A DNA stretch of 64,000 bases from Stereocaulon alpinum (GCA_018257865.1 JAEUBA010000002.1:186001-250000), one strand, 5' to 3'; counted from the stretch's first letter, positions 24,290 through 38,588 are shown. Made by a program: numbers and translations. The notes: generated by a model from the letters alone, not told the origin.

Positions 24290-26942
24290 ATGGCTCCAGC
24301 CAACCCTCATATCATCAGCCAACTACGACAACTTATCTACTATCACTTAGACTGCAACCTCCTACGGAACGCCCTTTTCCTTGCAGGTCGACTACATGCG
24401 TACGAGCCAAGATCATCGGAAGCTGCATACCTGCTAGCACTATGTCACCTAAGATTAGGACAGCTGAAGGCAGCCTACGATAGCAGCAGGAATTCGGGAT
24501 CGAGAGGGACGCACTTGGGTTGCTCATACGTCTTTGGACAGGCATGCCTGGGCCTGGAAAGATATGTGGAAGGTGTGACTGCTATAGATCGGAGTCGAGG
24601 GTTGTGGTCATCAAGAAACAGCTGGGGTTAGCAGACCTTCTAGATTTGAGACTGGATGAAATGTACCAGAGAGATGCTGACAAATGCACCCCACAGGCAA
24701 GCATACAGATACCCGAAGACAACACCTACCAGATGCATCGGCAGTTCTATGCTTGCAGGGCAAGTTATGGCAGGCTCATGGCGACACAAACAAAGCCATA
24801 GAATGCTTCGCTGAGGCACTGAAGCTCAATCCTTTCATGTGGGATGCGTTTCTTGGTCTTTGCGATCTGGGTATGTAGGGCATAGGGAGAATATATTGGC
24901 TTGAGCTAATACATTTCAGGTGTCAACGTCCGCATGGCAAATGTCTTCAAGATGACTCCAGAGATGATGACTCTGCTATCGACCTCGTCCAATGAAGAGA
25001 CACCATTGGGAATACTGGATGAATCTCCTCCGACCAACGCCTTGGCTCAGTCTCAGGTCAACGTTAATGCCCAATTACCTTCAAACAACGACCCCTTCAG
25101 CATATCTAAAAATCGAATTAACGGAGACGTCCGTGGTGCTGGCAGCTTAGCACTGTTCGACAGGTTCAACAGCAAGAGGACTGCCGTGGTGTCCAAAGAC
25201 GAGATTGTTCGCCCCGACGTTCATATACTTGATACTCCAACAGGTCCTCCAGGAGATGCAGAAGACCCGATTTTTACCGACAAAGACGCTGGGGAATGTG
25301 GTCCCACCGAACCACCAAAAGCTCCAATGAGGAAAATTCGAGCTCTGCCAGGTCTGGGGATGGATTTTAACGTCGATGCACCACCAAAGATGGCTTCAAA
25401 TCCAATAGCAAGATCGAAGTCCAGGAGTAGGGATGAATCTGGAGAGCAAGATAGTATCACTGTAAGCAGGTCGTCCACGATAAGTACTGGTGGTCATGAG
25501 TTGAAGAGGACGGTGTCTGGAAAAGTCCCACAGACAACTTCAGGAAATTCAAGAACCGAAGTTGCTGAAGCTACGACTGATCCTGGGGCGCCGCAAAGGA
25601 GAAGCGTGCGGCTATACAATTCGATGAAAACACAGACTACCAAATTCGCTGCGTCCACAGGCAGTATCGGTGCAAGAGAAGGCAGGGAGCTCAAGAAGGC
25701 GAAAGCAACAGGCACAAAAGGCCGTACTACTAATAGCTATGTTGGACGTGTGGTCAGTGGCAATCGGAAGAATGACGATCGAATGGATATTGATGGCAAA
25801 GAGCAACGACCACTTTCGAATTCAGTGGCCAATATCGTCAACCCCAAGCCGGTGGTCAACGAGAAGGTGAAAGAATACGAAAGCGTACAGTGGCTTTTGG
25901 ACCTGTTTTTGAAGCTCGGGAGCGGCTACTTCGCACTCAGCCATTATCAATGCCAAGATGCGCTACGAATGTTCAACTCCATCACACCCAGTCAAAGAGA
26001 GACTCCTTGGGTGCTTGCCCAGATGGGGAGGGCGTACTACGAACAAACATCATATCTGGAAGCCGAGAAGACCTTTACCCGTATAAAAACGATAGCCCCA
26101 TCACGTCTTGAAGACATGGAAATCTACTCAACAATTCTCTGGCACCTCAAACACGACATCGACCTTGCCTTCCTTGCCCACGAAATAGTAGAAATAGACC
26201 GCGAGTCTCCACAAGCCTGGTGCGCGGTCGGCAACTCCTTCTCACTTCAACGTGATCATGACCAAGCCCTCAAATGTTTCAAGCGCGCCACCCAACTCGA
26301 TCCCAAATTCGCCTACGCTTTCACACTTCAAGGCCACGAGCATGTGTCCAATGAAGAATACGACAAGGCCCTGTCTGCCTATCGAGCTGCCATCAGTGCC
26401 GAAAGTCGCCATTACAACGCCTGGTACGGCCTTGGAAAAGTCTATGAGAAACAGGGCAAATACGCCTACGCAGAACAGCACTACCTTTCTGCCGCTGCCA
26501 TCAACCCTACTAATCCGGTCCTCATCACCTGCATAGGCAATGTGCTTGAAAAGATGAAGAACCCTAAAGCAGCTCTTGTACAGTACAGCAAAGCATGCGA
26601 GCTGGATGCAAAGAGTCCTTTGTGCAGGTTCAAGAAAGCCAGGGTGCTTATGACACTGCATGAGTATCAGAAGGCGCTCGTAGAGTTGCGGGTGCTGAAA
26701 GATATCGCGCCCGATGAGGCTAATGTACATTTCTTGCTGGGGAAGGTTTACAAGGTCTTGAGGCAAAAGGGGAGCGCGATCCGGCATTTCACTATGGCGT
26801 TGAATTTGGATCCGAAGGTGAGTCTGGATATCCTATCAATCAATGATACGGTCGCTAAATCTGGATCTAGGCCTCACATTATATCAAAGAAGCAATGGAG
26901 CAGATGGAAGACGAAGATGATGACGAGGACGCTGAAATGTGA
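24290..26942 (+). CDS. bimA: Anaphase-promoting complex subunit 3 (CDC27/BimA)
   Basis: TPR scaffold subunit of the APC/C ubiquitin ligase that binds activators Cdc20/Cdh1 and drives mitotic exit. Exons 24290-24626, 24697-24870, 24920-26817, 26871-26942; 826 residues. The N-terminal TPR block (LIYYHLDCNLLRNALFLAGRL) is followed by a Ser/Thr-rich disordered linker (about 200-470) and a C-terminal array of canonical TPRs (SPQAWCAVGNSFSLQRDHDQ, YNAWYGLGKVYEKQGKY). The last intron (26818-26870) is a weak-looking one, but only splicing gives the acidic end MEDEDDDEDAEM; reading through runs on to 27099. An in-frame ATG at 24275 would add MVIPK; MAPANPHI fits homologues better. Confidence 0.93.
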
Positions 26943-27559
26943 TTGGAATGGCACTGGAAGTCTCACGGCATTCCACTCTGCGAATTTAGCAATCATGAAC
27001 AGCAAGGGCATATTTTGGAACACGGCATCAAAATGCATAAAAGGGCGTTGCATCCACGAGCGAGCTAGTGTGCATTCAGCGCATGGCGTTGGGTATTGAG
27101 CGTTTTGCCTTTTGTAGTAAATGAGGTTAATGGCCTGGTTGGTACGGCCTGGACATAGAATGGAGCAGTTACCGGTCTGCCTTGCTGTTATGTACTGGTC
27201 CAGGAGGGGGTTTATAATTCTATTGACCGCTCGGCTTTAATGCGTGAGGGTATCTTTCCCTCGGTATATACAATGTGACAGGGCTCGACTTTTCCTTTCC
27301 TGACTCCTGCCCGTGCTCAAAAAGCCGTGATGTGGCTCCCTTTAGCTTCTTCGAAGTGAGGGAGAGTATGAGATTGAGCTGGCTTCTTACCGCTCTGATA
27401 CTCTCTCGAGCGTCCCAGAGGTCATTTTCCTGCTCGCATACCCATTGAAAGCGGTATTTATCTCTTCGGCGAACTCGTGCTCTGGTCTACCCTCCCCTTC
27501 TCTCTACTCGGCGTCTTGAAATCACTGCCACCTCCTCTCCACTCCACGGTCTATGTCCG
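26943..27559. other. Intergenic, convergent 3' region
   Basis: 617 bp between APC3 and SLC1 stops; no gene seen. Confidence 0.4.
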
Positions 27560-28538
27560 TTACTGCTGATGTAAATGCTGTGTAGCGAGCCGAGCCAGAT
27601 CTTCTTCTCCAGCCGTAATTTCTGCCTTCGTAGCCTTTTGTCCCATTGGGCTTTCCGTGAGTGCGATCAGCTCTTTTAGCATGAGTTCCCGCGTCGAGTG
27701 TGTGAGTTCGTCTACGTCTGCGGCTGTGAGGTGGGCTGTGGGGATTGGTGGGAGGACTGCCACGCACAAGTTAGCACGACCTAGAGTACGTGGTAATTGT
27801 AGAGTGGAAAGACGTACCTTTTACGGGTATCCGTCCCCCCCTAAACCTCTGCTCCCTCACACTCAGCACCCCCCAATAATTCCCCGCCACAACAGGCACA
27901 ACCGGCATCCCCGCCTGCACTGCCAAATGAAATGCCCCCTTCTTGAACGCCCCCAGTTCCGGCCCGTTCGCATAACTCCTCGTGCCTTCTGGAAAGATGA
28001 ACACGCTCTGTCGTTCCCTTTTCATGCGCTGGGCGGCTTTTTCGAATGCAGCTACTGCGGAGTCTCGGTTCGCGCGGTCGATGAATACGGTGCCGGAAAG
28101 CGCCATGAACCAGCCTAGGAAGGGCACGCGCGCGAGAGAGGACTTTGCGGTTACGGAGCAGTATTTTGGGAAGATGGTGCCGAGGAGTAGGACGTCGAGT
28201 TCGGATTGGTGGTTACCGATCAGGACGCAGGGTCTTGTATCTAGATATTGTTTCCCCTCTACGATTTCGAAATGGACGCCGGTTGTGAGAGCCATTGTAT
28301 AGTGGAATGAACGAGCGGTGGCCCATTGTGCGATGTTTTGCTTGCCGAAGAGGCGGAGGACTATGGAGGCGATGACGCCGTAGGAGGCGCAGAAGATGAG
28401 GGTGCCGTAGGAGGCGAGGATGCGGGCGTAGAAGGAGGCGCGGGGGGAGATGTTGAGGGCTGAGAGGAGGAAGAAGGCTAGGGTTGCGCCGAGGTAGACT
28501 GTTAGCATGCGCCAGAGGGCTGTGAGGACGGAGAGCAT
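27560..28538 (-). CDS. SLC1: 1-acyl-sn-glycerol-3-phosphate acyltransferase
   Basis: Acylates lysophosphatidic acid to phosphatidic acid, the precursor of phospholipids and triacylglycerol, in the ER and lipid droplets. Exons 27818-28538 and 27560-27756 (intron 27757-27817); 305 residues. Two N-terminal hydrophobic helices precede the PlsC motifs: NHQSELD (acceptor/catalytic H-x4-D), GTVFIDR, FPEGTRS and VPVVPVVAGNYWGV. The ATG at 28538 (MLSVLTALWRM) is the first in frame; the open frame upstream has no ATG. The second exon supplies the helical C-terminus after IPVKV. Confidence 0.93.
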
Positions 28539-29133
28539 TGTTGGGTGAGGATGTGGGCTCGAGAGCTTGAGGGGAGTATTGGAAGGTCGGAGGTTAAAGA
28601 ATTCGAGAGGAGATATCTCCGGTGTCAAAGTACCGAGGTTTCGCGAAAGACTTGGAAGTGGAGGACTTTGGGAGAGGAAGAGCCTCTTGTATTGTTATAT
28701 GGATGTGTTAGGAACGTAGGATCATGATTGGAAAAGACCAGCAGGCATTGGATTGGTGGAGAGACTTGGCCGGTAAGGAAGGTATGGTGATTTAGTAGTG
28801 TGACCGAAAAAAGCAGAATGTGATGTCCAAGTGGGCCTGCAGGTCTTGGCAAGCCGACTGGGAAATGGCCCACGAGACTGACCAATTCAATCAAAGTTGC
28901 GCCAACATCGACATCTTTGTTTTACTAGCAGGAGCAGTTACTGAGGTATGTTGAATTGAAGAGCTACCGTTTATTCGTGCGCATCGCTAATACAGTATAT
29001 ACCAAAACAATTCTACCCCTCTAACAAACACGCAAACTCCTGCTCAAAAACATGAGAAACTCCTGTGTCTATAACAAACAATGATAACAGCCGGGTGTAC
29101 AAGAATGAACAATCCACTTTTCTTCCCACTTGC
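28539..29133. other. Intergenic, no supported gene
   Basis: 595 bp between the SLC1 start and the ACC1 stop (tandem genes). Nothing recognisable. Confidence 0.4.
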
Positions 29134-32100
29134 TCAACCCTTCAAAAATTTGAAGGCCTCCTCTCGCTCCTGAACAGGCATGGTCGACAAGTACTGCTTT
29201 AGCCCTTTCATGCCTCCCTCTTTGTTGGCAGAGAGTAGCGCTGCAACGTCAAAAGCCACGCCTTCTGACTTCAATGCCTCCAACTTAGCATGCACGTTCT
29301 TCCTGTTCTCCTCATACCACGTAGCCACCGCTCGATCATCGCGCTCGAAATCGTCAATGCCTGTCCAAGCGCGAAGGCTGCGCAGGCTGTTGGCACGGGA
29401 CTTGGGATCCTTGGTCGAGGTGTTTGCCATCTTTTTGATCAGTGACTCCTCGTTGAGGCGGCGACGTACCCGCCAGTAGAAGAATCGACGGGCATTCTTC
29501 CACAAGAGAGGATGACGGATGGTGTTCTTAGCTTTCATTCTGCCGGCACGGTCGTGAAGATCGGCGAATTGAAGCGAGATCTGAGTGTAAACGGGCATGA
29601 GCAAGTTCTCCCGTTCTGTCATCTTGACCTTGATGTCAGACTGTTTCTCGTGCGTGAGAGATTTGTCTGCTAATTGTGCCTTTAGCTCCGCGTACGGAGC
29701 GTCAAGGCGAGCCATGGTCTCAAGTTGTTTATCGCGGCGGAACTTAATGTTAACAATGCCTTCGGGCTCCAGCACACCTCCACGAGCATCTTCATCGGCG
29801 TACATCTCCATAGCTTCTGGGTTGATGGTGGGGTCGACCACGACCTGATGACATTGTTAGCCCGACATCCTGAACAATAGGATGATATAGCTTACCCATG
29901 ATCCTCCACGTAGCTCACCGAACGGTGGAATGTAGACAAAGATAGGCTGTTCATACTTGACCAAGGCATCAACGATGTAAGACCCATACTTAAGGACCTC
30001 CATGTACATGTCTCGTTGACCTCCAGAGAAGCCTCGCCAGTTAGCGAGGATCATCAGTGGCAGCTGCTCTCCGTTGTTGAAGTCACGGATAGCTTGAGCG
30101 GTCTTGAAAGCCGAGTTGGGGTACCACACTCCTCCGGCTTCTTGGGTGATTTGTTCCATTGAATCTGGGTTCGCCGGATCTGCAGGAGTCACGTTCTCGA
30201 CAGAGCGAGTCTCAACAGCGATAACACCCATAGGGATGCCTCCAAGTCGGGCACGGCCCACAACGACCGTGCGAGCCCATCCGCCAAGAGTCTCAACAAA
30301 TGAGTCTTTGTCAAAGAGTCCAGAGAGGAAGCCCTCTCCGTCTTCTTTACCGCCAATGAGCCATCGAACATCGTATGACTGTTTCGCAGGTGGGTAGTAT
30401 TGGATGCTGCGATCCCAGGGATCGGAGTGCAATCCTACCGGAATGGGGTTATTCTTCTTGTCAGGTACAAACGACATCCAGTCTACAATTTGTGATACAC
30501 CCTCGAAATCATCATTCGCTGTCATGTGCGAGACACCATTCTTGTACATGATCTGAGTACCTCCAAGTTGGAGATTCGAGGTGTAGACCTCACGACCCAG
30601 GAGCTTGTTGATGGCAGCGGCACCAGTCAGAATGATCGGTTGGCCCTCGATCTGGATAGCTCTCTGGCCTAGACGGACAAGATAGGCGCCAATACCTGTG
30701 GATTGATTAGTAAATCGCGGGGATCTGGCGGTGGAATCTACTTACCAACAGATCGACATGTAACCAATGTGATCGTGAAAATATCTTCGTATGCTTTCGA
30801 CGTGGCACCAGCGATCAGACCAGAGCCTTTCAGACACTCCACACCTAGACCATCCTCTTGGCCGATGACGGTGGTTATTTTGTATCTGTCCTCGCCGTCT
30901 TCAGTAACTTTCTCGGTGATCACACCTCTTGTCTTGCCATCCTCGAATCGGGCCTTGAGCTCTGGGGTCAGATATAGGTATTTGAAACCTGACTCCGGTT
31001 TGGCAGGATCATTCCATGCTGCGGAGAGATGAGGAATCAACTCTTCGGCCATGCCAATGCGAGCGCCTGAGTTCGCTGATAGGTAAATTCGTGGTATGCC
31101 TAGTTTACGTGCAAGCTCTGTGCACTTGTAGAAGAAATTATCTTCTACAGGTCCGAAAGAGCCAATTTTAAAGGTGATGTCGTTTGCAATGATTATGAAT
31201 CGCCGACCCTTGGGGTATTCGGGTGTCTTGGCTGTGATAAGCCATCCAACCATACCGTGGGTGTTAGTCCCAGCTTCACGAGAGACTTCCGCAAGTTCGT
31301 CATTCTCGTCAAGCACCAATTCGCTGTACTCCATACACTCGCCCATTTCGGGTTGCTTACCAGCGAGTGAAGAGTGCTTGGCAATGGCTTTCGTCCAGCT
31401 GTTTTGGAATGCTTGGCGGAACAGTTCTGGAAAGTCGTACACGTACTGAGTACCCATCAAATGAGCCTTGTATCTCTTCGGTTGCAGCCACTCTTTGGTC
31501 GGATATGGTGTGGAAACAGGTCTCAAGTGCATTGCGCCAATTCGTGTAGTACCACCAATACTGTGGAAAAGCCATTCGTTCCCTTTGTCGGATTTCTTCT
31601 CGGCATACATCTCCACTTGAATAACATAACCGGAAGTGTTAGTAATGACACAGCGCAGAGGATAGGGCATTCCAGTATCAGGATCTGTGCAGATGATGCG
31701 GATCTCTGCACCAGTGACACGTAGGCGCCAAGCTCGTCGACCGAAGCGCTCGAGGAAACCTACAAGGGCTTCTTCGACTTCTTGGGGGCGAAGAGGGAAG
31801 ACAGCGGAGAAGTTGATAAAGATATGATTGAGATCGGAGTTGTTGTTGCCAATGATCTCCAAAGCATCAAGGATGTCAGTCATGAGTCTATCCGCTTCTG
31901 AGATGAGGTACTCTGCGGTTGGAATTTCATCTCGCAGTCGCCCTGGTCGGACTACGGCGCGCGTAAAGTATCTCTTGTCGACGGCTTTATCGCTCTCTGC
32001 TCCCTTGCCAATGGCTTCATAGACGTGTATGTTCCTGTTTTCAGTGAAGACTGGCTTGATGCGGAACTTGGATAGCCTTCCAAGCTCCAATTGGAAAGCG

Positions 32101-35100
32101 AGAGCTGGCTCAATGTGTCGGATACTATCGTCCTCCTCGTAAGTCGGCCCACGGAATGTGAAATAGGCGGGATATGCTCCATCCTTGTGGCCACAAATGA
32201 AACTGATTCGGCGTACCCTCCGGGCAAGCAGTTCTGATTTGTAGTCATTGACAAGATCGGTGATCCGGCTCAGCATTTCGTTATCGTCATAAGACTCCAC
32301 ATCCCGAATTGCGACATTGCAGACGGAGGTTAGATCGGGCTCCGCTTCACGTTTAGGAGATGATGGTTTCCTCTTCGAGTTGAGATCGGGCAGTAGACCA
32401 GTTCCGGTCTTCTTCTTTGGCACGACAGGGAAAGTCTCCAATGCTCGCATAAGATACTCTTCGGCTTCGTCCAGATACTGCACAGGCACAATGACACCTT
32501 TGCGAGCCGGCTCGTCGTCAGTCCTGTTGGCAAGGTAGGACATGTCGCTGATGGAACTGACACGCCGGAATGGATTTGACCGGTCTGATGTAGGTGTAGC
32601 GGGCGTGGATGACATTGAGGAGGTGATTGGCATACCGAACTCGGAATGACCAACTTTGCGGAGTAGAAAGTCCCAAGAGATGAGGTATGGTGGTTCGTTC
32701 GCAGTGTGGTAATCGATTGCCTTCATTGTATAGGCTCGATATGCACGACGAGTGTAGACTTCCAGTGCTGCCAACGCGACCCATGGGTCATGGTAGGCGA
32801 AGAATTTTGGGAGGACGTCGAAGACGGTGTATTTGGAGTCAATCACTTCTCTGAGCACCTCAAGATTTGGTTCTCTGTGGTCCCAGCCGGTCTCACCATA
32901 CTTCGACTCGACCACGGAGGATCGAAGAATGTGCTCCATCTGCGCCTCGCGCTCTTCAAGAGACGGTAAAGCGCATTGAATCAGTACCTCGCGAGCCTTG
33001 AGAGTGACCTTGGCAGTAGCCCTCGACTCCAACTCGGTTAGTTTGCGCAAATGGGGTCGGAAGTACTTTCCGACATTGCCAACATTTGGCTTATTCGGCC
33101 TGTACATGTCCAGTATAGCAAGGACAAGGTTATTCTTAGCACCGATCCTACTGTGTGAGAGCACGGTGTGCACGACCTTCAGTATATCATCCTTGTTCTG
33201 TTCTCTGAGCTTCAACACCACATCCTCATCACGGGAGTTGCGTGTCGACCACAGCTTTTCGACCTCATAGTACAGGTCAAGAAGGTTACAGAAGACCTCA
33301 AATTCATGCACTTTCAGGCCTTCGGTGTAGCGGGTCATCACCTCAACCAAAGGCGTGAGCGAGGACTTGAGGACCTCGACGTCCCCTGGGCTGACGTTCT
33401 CATCTAGGAAGCGCTGCATTGCTTTCGATAGCTGTTTAGCAGGGAATTCAGCCTTTCGAGCTCTTGCCCTCTCAACGATCTGAGTAAATTGTGAATCTAG
33501 CTTGCTGGGCATTCTGGCGTGCAGAGCAGAGAACTGGGCATTCCATTCCCCGTAAGGCAATTCAGGATCACGGAGGACTTCCACCATCTCGTTCAGTGTT
33601 GAAGCCATGATCACCTGGTTGTCGAAACCCTGCAGGATGTTTAGGAGAACACTGTGCAAAAGAGCAAATCTTTGCGGAGGTTTATTTCCGACAACTTGTG
33701 GTGGGCCGAGTGCTGGCAACTGTGCTGAGAAGGGTTGTGCATGCTTGACTCGAGATGGGTCGTCCAGAGCGAGTATACCCAGAATATCTCCTGCTTCGAG
33801 AACTGCTCCTGGTTGCTTGATCAAATTGACTGTGCCGTCTTCCTGTGTGATCAAAGGCATGTACATCTTCATGACTTCGACCTCGGCATAAGTTTGACCA
33901 GCTTTGACGTGCTCGCCGTTCTCTACAGTAAACTTGACAAGCTTGCCAGGACTTGGTGTCTTGAGTTGGGTAGGGTCGTTCTCTTGCTCTAGGAGGCATG
34001 TCTTGCTATCAACGCTGATGCGGGTGGCACCAACTTCTTCCTTCCAGTAGACGTTATGACTTCGTCCACTCAGCAAAACGAGCAGTCCCCCATCAGCCAG
34101 TTGCCGTACTCCAACAGCGCATTTCGAACCGTTGATGAATAAATGATAGCTATCAATGCTTGAACGGGTGGCGGTGAACTTGTATCGAGTTCCTTCATAG
34201 ATGAAGTCGACTGGGAACACCGTCTTGAGCACGTCCTTGGCAGGGACTTGGCCTTTTTCGAGGCCTTTCTTGTATTCATTGATGCAGCCTTCGCTTGCAA
34301 CGTGAGCCTTCGTAACGGCTCCGCACACAACAGCCAAGATAGGATCCGGCCTCTCGGCTGTCAACTTGTTGGTGATCAGCTCATCAAGCCAGCCGGTCGT
34401 GATTGTGTTGTCCTCAAAGGCGGGTGTCTCAAGAAGTTTGATGAGGTATTCAACAGTGGTTCTGAAATCGCCACGGATACTCAATTCTTTCAAAGCGACA
34501 ACCATATGCTTTCGGGAAGCAGAGCGGTTCTCTCCATACGCGAAGATATGCCCAAATTGGCTATCAGAAAAGTTGTGAATGCCTCCAGCTTGACCCACAG
34601 AGAAGTAGCCCCAGACGTTCGAGCTACTCCTGAAATTGAGCTCGTGCATCATACCGCTCGAAGGCTTAAAGCCCTCGCCGGGATCTTCTGAGGTGATACG
34701 GCATGCTGTGGTGTGCCCTTTGGGGGTAGGGCGTCGCTGGGACCGAACGCTGTCCTCGCTTGAGAAGTCGAAATCGATTTCTGATGAAGAATACGGATCT
34801 GCACCGTACAACAACCGTATGTCTTTTATTCTGTGTAATGGAAGTCCCATGGCGATCTGGAGCTGAGCGGCTGGTAGGTTAACGCCGCTGACCATTTCCG
34901 TGGTGGGATGCTCGACCTGCAATCTAGGATTCAGTTCCAGAAAGTAGAATTTGTCGTCGGCATGCGAGTAGAGATACTCTACAGTACCAGCTGAGACGTA
35001 GCCGACGAGTTTCCCAAGACGAACGGCCGCCTTCTCCATGGCTCGGAAGGTTTCTGGTTTCGCGATGGTGACGGGTGCCTCTTCAATGATCTTTTGGTGT

Positions 35101-36315
35101 CTTCTCTGCACCGAACAATCTCTTCCGAAGAGCGAGATATTGTTTCCATATTCATCAGCCAGAAGCTGCACTTCTAAATGCCTGGCATTTCCAGCGAGCT
35201 TCATTATGAAGATGGGCGATCCCGGTACTTCGCTTGCAGCAGCGTTGTAGAGTGATATGAAGTTCTCTTCGTTATCCACCTTGCGAATACCTTTGCCTCC
35301 GCCTCCTTCTGAGGCTTTCACCATTACTGGGAAGCCAATCTTACGGGCCTTCTCTAGACCCTCTTTGGGATTGTGTGTGCATCCTTTGTCGTAGACGTCG
35401 TCGGCAACCGTAACGATGCCTTCGTCATCCAACATGACCTGATCGACTCCCTCACCAGACCATGGTATACAGGGAACTTTAGCATGTTGTGCAACGATTG
35501 TGGAAGAGATCTTATCGCCTAGCGATCGCATTGCCGAGCCCGGGGGCCCGATAAATATGATCTTCTTAGATGAAGCTGCGAGGGATTCGGGCAATTTGGG
35601 GTTTTCGGAGGCGTGTCCCCTAGTCATTGTCAGTCAATTGTCTTCGAGCCTCACTCAATCAGACCTACCAGCCTGCCCAGACTGCATGTACGTTCATTCG
35701 CTCCGCAATATCCACGATCAACTCAACATTGGCGTAATTATTGTTGTTCGTACCTCCGGGTACCTATTTACAGTGGCATTAGCTTTAAGTCTTCCAACCG
35801 CCCTATAACCGGGTGTGGTAGGATCGCCATCTTCTAGCCGAAGTGATGCCACTCACCTCAACATATTGATCTGCCATCCGTATGTAATCTGCGTTCGCTG
35901 TCAAATCTTCTGGTGTTGCCATCACCGTGAATTGTATAGCACGCTCGTCCCCAAATGTTTCGTAGGCCCATTTTCGGACAGATCTGATCTCTTTGACCGC
36001 AGCAATGCCGTTGTTGGCGATGAGTACCTATGTCGATTTGTAAGCCACAATCGTTCTCTTGAGGTCCGCTCGAGCTTCAGATGGGGGTTTTACATTGCTG
36101 ATAACAGTGTGCCCATCGTTGTTAGCCACAAAGTCCTTCACAGCCCCTGCAGGGGCTGCTGCCAGGTGATTGCCGCCGATGAAATGGGGATGAACGTTAA
36201 ATTTCGCTGCATAAGAGCTCTGGGTCCTTGAACGAGCGGATTTGGCGGGGTGGGCATCGCCATTCGTTAGGACACCATTTGTTTTACCAGTGCCGTTGAC
36301 GGCAGTAGACGCCAT
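29134..36315 (-). CDS. ACC1: Acetyl-CoA carboxylase
   Basis: Biotin-dependent multidomain enzyme that makes malonyl-CoA, the committed step of fatty acid synthesis, in the cytosol. Six exons: 36094-36315, 35857-36027, 35669-35763, 30746-35619, 29896-30695, 29134-29844; 2290 residues, the usual fungal length. Order: biotin carboxylase (VLIANNGIAAVKEIRS, ATP-grasp KASEGGGGKGIRKV), biotin carrier with EVMKMYMPL (biotinyl Lys747), the long ACC central region, then the carboxyltransferase (GARIGMAEELIP, GRxILTGA-type, ANWRGFSGGQRDMY, GGSWVVVDPTIN). All introns are 49-93 nt and lie near the ends. SLC1 downstream works on later lipid steps, but no shared control is visible. Confidence 0.98.
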
Positions 36316-37842
36316 GTTGCCGGCGCTGTGTAGAGACCAGGAGTGAGGAGAGGGAGGGGTGTGGAAATGAATAATGAATAACAAGTATCACAGAGCTCAG
36401 AAGGTCATCGCCGTCGGGGCTTTTCGGTCCGAGCTCGATTGGCTGAGCTGCAGCGAAGTCCGGGGTAATGTGAAGAAGTGAGATGAGGAAAGAGGTGAAG
36501 ACAGATATGTAGGAAGAGGGGAAGGGATCGCCACTTCCAATGTGATTCACACGAGCAGGAAAATCGGTGAGTATGTATGTCAGAAGGTAAAAGCGTAAGC
36601 TGAAGCTAAGACATTGGCAGCTACCTTACGTATTATTGGGATGGAGATAAGTATGTATCTGACTAAGGTAGCCGAATCCACCTTTTGGCGTTTCTCTCGG
36701 CGGCTTTGATTGGGAGGCTTCTTCTGTTTTTGAACAATTCGATCTGCACACTTCGGTCATCTACGGGATGTCTACCACACCATCTCTGAAGCCATGAGGC
36801 CTCCGTTATGTTCTAAACTCATCGTAAGTTATCTAAATACCGCATTCTCTCATTATTGCAATAGTCGAAAATTTGCAGTTGTTGGGCCCCCACCGGAGCT
36901 CCGATAGTTTGCGGAGTGAAAAGACGCCGGTCCGGCACCCAAAGTCTGACGTAGATCAGCCTCACAAAAATCTCTCTCGTTGGGCGACTAGTTCTAGCGC
37001 TCGCCTGCCGAATTCAATTCTTCGCCTCTGCTATCCGAGGTGTGCCATCAACATTACCTTACCAAACACCGCACTATTGATAAGAATCATCATTCCACTG
37101 AGTCCTCTCTTCTTCAACGAAGCTTCACCGAAGTGGCATGCATGTCATCGTGCTCTCTTGGACCAAGTCAGATCTTCCAAAAATGGCCGCTCAAAGTCCG
37201 TGAGACATACCCTGAGCGATGTAACGAAAGTGCGGGCGCAAATATCCTTTCTTCCTTTCCTCTTTTCTCTCCGTTCCACCAATGCTGCCGACTAGCTCCG
37301 CCACTCACTCCATCACGAGCCCTAGGGATCTTCTGTGCTGTTCGTGTTTCAGAAATCAGCACAGGATCTCATGTTTCAATTCATGCCAGGGGGCGGCGTA
37401 CGATCTTGCGGTTTTGCAGATCCTGTCCGCTGTCCAGCGGAGCGTTTTACCGATGTTGTACCGCAAGGGGAACAGCAAGGATCGCCGTTGACCCATTTCC
37501 ACCCCCTTTATTGTGAGTCAAGGAAGATTCGAGCGCTGCTACAACGTGTTACACCGCTTTGTTACGGCTCAATTGTCCTTTCCACCATGTAATCAAGTTG
37601 CAATTATTTGACATACATGGGGAACGATTCAAATATGTACACAATGGATGCTGTTACACAGCGTCCCCCCAAGGCAGAGCTCGTACAAACCATTATCGAG
37701 CTCCCCTCGGTATGCACAGCCAGTATGTGAGTCGAATCTATACCCGCGCTTCTCTTAGAAAAAATGCCTTTCAAAGAAGTCATGTCCTGCTATTATGATG
37801 TGAGACCATATGCCCGCACTTTATCACCGTATATCTCCTTGC
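36316..37842. other. Intergenic upstream of ACC1
   Basis: 1.5 kb between the ACC1 start and the CFEM gene stop. It holds the ACC1 promoter; I see no gene, tRNA or clear repeat. Open frames here are short and lack motifs. Confidence 0.4.
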
Positions 37843-38588
37843 CTATAGAACTGCCATGATGGCAATGAAAGCGCCGAAGACTCCACTAATGGATGCCATC
37901 GCCCTGACACCGGCACCGAGGAATGGGGCCACGCTGCTTGAGGCAACGCCGCCGGTAGACGCGACGGAAGGTGCAGGAGCAACTCCCGAAGAAGCGGCTG
38001 AAGTTGTGATTGGGAAAGGAGCTGATGAGGTGGCAGGCGGCGAGCTGGCGACAGCAGCTTTGCTTGAGGTCGCTACTGGAGCTGCGGAAGTCGCTACAGC
38101 TGGTGTGGATGCTGGAGCGGCGGCAGCAGTCGAAGCTGCGGCAACAGGGCCTGCGGAAGCTGCACAGGCACAGACTGCTGACGCTGAGGCCTGAACCGCA
38201 AGACCACTAGACAACATCGGAGTCAGCATAATGAGACTGACTCGCGACTCATACTCGATTGTGGAGTGGGGTGCGATGACTTGAAAAGGGTACTTACGTT
38301 ACTGGTCCACAACCTGAAAGCACACATTGAAAGGCTGCGCTATTGATGGCTGCCATGTTTGCGGGCTTGCATTGACAGGCGAAGTCGGTCTGCCCACATC
38401 CGGCCTTGACCGCGGCGGGAGCGATACAGGATAACTATCTCATAATCAGCCTCAGGTTGATAGAAGTAAGTGATGATCGGACTACATACGGCGCAAGTTG
38501 GAATATTGGCAGCAACAGCGGCACATTGCTCCTGAGCCTGGGCGACAGCAATAAGGCCAGCGGCCATTACAACGGCGAAAGTCTTCAT
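37843..38588 (-). CDS. CFEM-domain GPI-anchored-type cell surface protein
   Basis: Exons 38490-38588, 38298-38434, 37843-38206; 199 residues. Signal peptide about 1-18 (MKTFAVVMAAGLIAVAQA), then a cysteine-rich CFEM domain with Cys at 22, 32, 36, 46, 53, 55, 70 and 75, spaced as in the family; Asp50 sits where heme-binding CFEM proteins keep their axial ligand. A Ser/Ala/Pro-rich stalk follows and ends in a hydrophobic segment (VFGAFIAIMAVL) after a small-residue region, fitting a GPI-attachment signal. CFEM proteins serve in heme uptake or as surface and virulence factors; which applies here is not shown. Tandem downstream of nothing obvious in function. Confidence 0.9.

Noticed and set aside
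31174..35250. Many plus-strand frames of 60-150 codons opposite ACC1
   Set aside because: All are antisense shadows of a single continuous conserved coding exon.
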